Shown: in pieces, positions 18,724-21,308 of the stretch
Layout: the number at the start of each line of letters is the position of its first letter
Position numbering within the stretch: the first letter of the stretch is position 1
Source: Paramacrobiotus richtersi
Taxonomy: Eukaryota > Tardigrada > Eutardigrada > Parachela > Macrobiotidae
Direction: 5' to 3'
NCBI GenBank assembly: GCA_034698045.1
Contig: JAQGAU010001120.1
Coordinates: 1-21,308 of the forward strand
DNA length: 21,308 nt
Position numbers and translations under genes: made by a program
Notes under the pieces: model-generated
What the model saw: the letters and a program-made list of their open reading frames with translations, nothing else
The model's database searches: none
What the model was told of the DNA's origin: nothing

Positions 18724-18759
18724 CCTGACATGATCAGTAGGACGTTTTAAAAGCGAGAT

Positions 18760-19728
18760 TTAATCAAAAAAGATACGTGTAAACATTCGCGCCGCATATA
18801 TGGCCCTACCAGCGAAGGAAACTTTACCCGCAAATACTTGCAATTCGCATTTAGTAACCTTTATTCGCTTACTGAGGGACAGTGCCAAATCGCCTATTTC
18901 AAACACTTTCTGTACGGGAAGTTCGATTTGCTGCGAATTCGAATCTATAATGAGCCCGAGAAACGTGATTCTGGAAGTAGGACCCTGAATCTTCTCCCAA
19001 CTGATCTCAAAACCGAGGTTAACAAGCAGTTCACTTAATTCTTGCATCACATCGGCGCAGGAAATATAATTATCTGCTTTTATGAGAAAATCATCAAGAT
19101 ACACAACTATTTTGTGGCCACGACTGCGGATAATACGTGCGACAGCTGAAGAAATTTTTTGAAAAATTGCAGGTGCATTCGAAAGACCAAAACACAAGAA
19201 ACAATCAACATAATAAGCAGCCGCACTGTCTCCGTCAAAAGTCCACCTAAAGCCCTGAAACTCTCGATGAGGAGGGTAAACCGGCACAGACCGATACGCA
19301 GACTTGATATCTACAACCGCGTAGAAGCAGTCTGGCGTGCTGAATTCTATAACGTCGTCAACTGATTCAAAAACAAAGGTATCTGTTTCGATAAAAGAGT
19401 TTAGCGAACAGCTGGCTGGCCTACTACAATCAGTGATCGGTCTGAAAGACCCGGATCCCTTCTTTGGCACAGCACCAATGGACTGTACACGCAGAGGCTT
19501 TTTTTCCTGTCTGATTATGCGACCTTTCTCAAGCTCTTCGGAGAAGAGTTTGTCTAAAGTTGCTTTTGCAGCAGGATCTAGCGCGCTACGATAATTAAAA
19601 CAGTCTGCTGGCGAGACAGTAGCAATGTCCGGGACTAATTTGAAACCAGACGCAATTCCATTCAAAATAAAGTCTGCGTCCGGGTCATGACCAACTAAGC
19701 TAACCCAGTTACAAAACGCTTTTGTCAA
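18760..19728 (-). CDS. Reverse transcriptase region of the retroelement
   Basis: Motifs in order are GAVPKKGSGSFRPITDCS (fingers), FYAVVDIKSAYRSVPV (first catalytic aspartate), FGLSNAPAIFQ, and VVYLDDFLI with the YLDD catalytic box near residue 210, followed by ITFLGLIID. The sequence type is that of DIRS and Ty3-like polymerases. It follows Gag on the same strand. Part of the fossil element. Confidence 0.9.
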   Translation of the reverse strand: MTKAFCNWVSLVGHDPDADFILNGIASGFKLVPDIATVSPADCFNYRSALDPAAKATLDKLFSEELEKGRIIRQEKKPLRVQSIGAVPKKGSGSFRPITDCSRPASCSLNSFIETDTFVFESVDDVIEFSTPDCFYAVVDIKSAYRSVPVYPPHREFQGFRWTFDGDSAAAYYVDCFLCFGLSNAPAIFQKISSAVARIIRSRGHKIVVYLDDFLIKADNYISCADVMQELSELLVNLGFEISWEKIQGPTSRITFLGLIIDSNSQQIELPVQKVFEIGDLALSLSKRIKVTKCELQVFAGKVSFAGRAIYAARMFTRIFFD

Positions 19729-19818
19729 TGAACAACGCTGAACAAGGCCATCGTCTAAACATAAACGAACAAAATTTGAACAAATATTGCACAGGCATGG
19801 ATCTCCGCCGGCTTGCAG

Positions 19819-21168
19819 TCAGGCAAGGGATTGATTTCCGCTACCTCTGTTGCAATTTGCCGCACGGTGATTTCCGTTGCACTCGCCACAAACATGTGGA
19901 TATTGACATTCGTTTGGGCGTTTTGTGCACCGATTATCTTGCCACAGAAAACAACACGCATGCTTATATTTAGAAGAAATAAAATTGCGAGAGTTTCTAG
20001 CACCCGCAGGGGCTTTCTGAACTGCCGCATTGTCTGTTCGACGGGACCCGGCGTGAAAATGTTTTGCCGAGATCGAAAGTCGTGCATACTGATCGCATAA
20101 ATCAACCTTTTCGGCAGACGCCGACTGCCTTAATTCCGCATCATATTTCAACACAGATGGATCAGAGAACGTGCAGCGCACGCTTGCTAAGTATTCATTG
20201 TATTCTAAAAACTCCAAGAGAGATTCCGCATATTCTCCTGAAACAGTTTTCGCCAAACGTACTGCGGTCTTAAAGTTATAAGCAAAAAACTCGTTCAAGC
20301 TTACATCGGTATGCTTCACTTTAGATTTTTTAAAAGTGGATTCGGAGTTAATGAACTTATACGGTTCCGGTAATTTACGGGCTTTCGTCGAAAGTTTGGC
20401 ATGCTTGGTGCTCTTATGACCTCTAGACCGTGATCGAGATCGTGAGCTGCTACCAGAACGACTACTTGCTCTACTACCCGACTCACCCTGGTGCCGGCGG
20501 AAGTTAATGTGTTGGCGCAAATCAGGAACCGTGGCTTGGACAAAGGGCACAGGATTCCCGCTGTCGATTATCACACTTGGTGCACGAGGTCCATGATTGC
20601 GCTCCACGACAGGAACGTTCGGCTTGCGTTGTGCAGACTGAGAACGGTCATTCAGCAGGTGGCGGAGGTCGTCGCTGGTTGAAGGGCGACGGGACACTGG
20701 CTGTTTAACTGGATTCCGCTTGATGATGTAATGGTGAATCTCATTACGATCTCGCAGCACAGAAAAAAATTCTAACTGTTTTGGGAAGTCCGAGAGTTCG
20801 CTGAGCTTGAGAAGGTCATCTGCGATCCGGTAACCCGCATTGAACAATTCGGTACTGCCGTCCGTGTAAATATTCAGCTCGGCGGCCAATTCTGATATGG
20901 TGACTTTATTCGTGGCACTAGCGTTGAGCTGACCGGTGTTACCCTTGCCGCCGGAAGGAGGAGGACTTTTTCGGCCAGATTCCCGCGAAGAATCTTCCTT
21001 GGACGAATTCCTTGACTGGATGCCGTAATGGGTATACAGCCGCTTGCGGAGGGCATTTTTGTTGCCGGTGATCTTCTTGCCAAATATCGCCATGCATTCC
21101 TCCCGCAATTCAGGGGCTGTCATCCTCTGAAGGGAAGTTTTCGAAGGCGGTGATTTCGATCCCGGCAT
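19819..21168 (-). CDS. Gag-like protein of the retroelement with SAP-like N-terminus and zinc fingers
   Basis: 449 residues from the ATG at 21168. The N-terminus has TAPELREECM and GNKNALRKRLYTHYG, the helix-loop-helix pattern of a SAP DNA-binding motif. The middle has an Arg/Ser-rich tract (SRSGSSSRSRSRSRG). The C-terminus has CFLWQDNRC...C...H, a CCCH-like finger, then CGECNGNHRAANC, a zinc-knuckle-like C-x2-C-x3-H-x4-C. A CCCH-like plus knuckle ending is familiar from Gag of DIRS-order elements; I infer nucleic-acid packaging. Part of the fossil element. Confidence 0.8.
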   Translation of the reverse strand: MPGSKSPPSKTSLQRMTAPELREECMAIFGKKITGNKNALRKRLYTHYGIQSRNSSKEDSSRESGRKSPPPSGGKGNTGQLNASATNKVTISELAAELNIYTDGSTELFNAGYRIADDLLKLSELSDFPKQLEFFSVLRDRNEIHHYIIKRNPVKQPVSRRPSTSDDLRHLLNDRSQSAQRKPNVPVVERNHGPRAPSVIIDSGNPVPFVQATVPDLRQHINFRRHQGESGSRASSRSGSSSRSRSRSRGHKSTKHAKLSTKARKLPEPYKFINSESTFKKSKVKHTDVSLNEFFAYNFKTAVRLAKTVSGEYAESLLEFLEYNEYLASVRCTFSDPSVLKYDAELRQSASAEKVDLCDQYARLSISAKHFHAGSRRTDNAAVQKAPAGARNSRNFISSKYKHACCFLWQDNRCTKRPNECQYPHVCGECNGNHRAANCNRGSGNQSLA

Positions 21169-21231
21169 TATAAAGCCAACTCACTCATACAAGCAAAAAA
21201 AATTATTCGCAAAAAATATTCGCCTGTTCAA

Positions 21232-21308
21232 AGAAGGAAAACTGTTCACAATCTTCAAACTGGCAAGAATAATGCGCAGCGCCGATGGACGCTGCGCTTT
21301 TATAGGCA
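21232..21308 (-). repeat. Split direct repeat A1 (5' end of the element, cut by the window)
   Basis: Identical to 17122-17198 over all 77 visible bases. It includes a hairpin (gcgcagcg 21274-21281, loop ccgatgga, cgctgcgc 21290-21297). Confidence 0.88.
21297..21304 (-). promoter_or_regulatory. TATA box of the retroelement
   Basis: On the minus strand the A repeat reads TATAAAAG, about 130 bp before the Gag ATG and immediately upstream of the GC-rich hairpin. It is placed to start the element's transcript. The A2 copy carries the same box. Confidence 0.5.

Larger units (their letters stand above)
16976..21308 (-). mobile_element. DIRS-order tyrosine-recombinase retrotransposon, PAT/Ngaro-like, running off the window
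   Basis: Read on the minus strand the order is repeat A1 (at the window edge), Gag, reverse transcriptase, RNase H, tyrosine recombinase, then repeats B1, A2, B2. This split-direct-repeat layout (A1 - genes - B1 A2 B2) defines PAT/Ngaro-type elements. No DNA-methyltransferase domain is seen, which favours Ngaro-like over DIRS1/PAT. About 4.3 kb lies in the window and the A1 repeat probably extends about 100 bp beyond it. The repeat copies look identical, so the insertion is young. The element looks nearly whole, with perhaps one or two breaks in its polymerase region. Confidence 0.85.

Noticed and set aside
1-21308. CRISPR arrays, operons or bacterial features
   Set aside because: The window is eukaryotic; no regularly spaced repeats or bacterial gene organisation are present.

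Overview
The window reads as animal nuclear DNA: genes are split by short introns with clear GT-AG borders, intergenic DNA is AT-rich, and every recognisable host gene is a receptor or a BTB protein of animal type. The rhodopsin-like receptors carry 'NR(L/V)WA' after TM3 and 'DPILF' in TM7, a style I associate with the large receptor expansions of tardigrades. Together with arthropod-style gustatory receptor (Gr) genes this suggests a tardigrade or another panarthropod. That placement is inference from protein style.

Layout. 1-1600: non-coding, with a 33-bp minisatellite, an 80-nt near-perfect hairpin and a TATA box. 1620-3107 (+): a Kelch-like BTB-BACK gene in about four exons with several frame breaks. 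3915-4432 (+): a decayed copy of the first exon of a class A GPCR. 5447-8754 (+): the fuller copy, two exons (TM1-TM4, then TM5-TM7) around a 2.4-kb intron, with matching phase but three lesions. 9137-9770 (-): possible exons of an unrecognised protein. 9745-10179 (-): first part of another class A GPCR. 10983-11205 (-): a fragment resembling the end of a BTB domain. 11214-16975: three copies of a Gr locus. Copy A (11575-12532) is open except for a small SINE-like insertion but lacks the last exons. Copy B (15085-16347) is broken but keeps the two diagnostic last exons. Copy 3 keeps only the upstream block. Between A and B lie the first and last exons of an FMRFamide-receptor-like gene (-), with no middle exons.

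16976-21308 (-): a tyrosine-recombinase retrotransposon of the DIRS order, PAT/Ngaro-like, with split direct repeats, a Gag with SAP-like and zinc-finger segments, RT, RNase H and tyrosine recombinase. Its outer end runs off the right edge of the window. It lies in the upstream region of the third Gr copy. Its repeat copies look identical, so the insertion looks young.

Taken together this is a chemosensory/neuropeptide receptor neighbourhood shaped by tandem duplication, partial deletion and retroelement insertion. Almost every host gene shows at least one frame break. Either it is a receptor graveyard or the assembly carries uncorrected indels, and reads would tell which.
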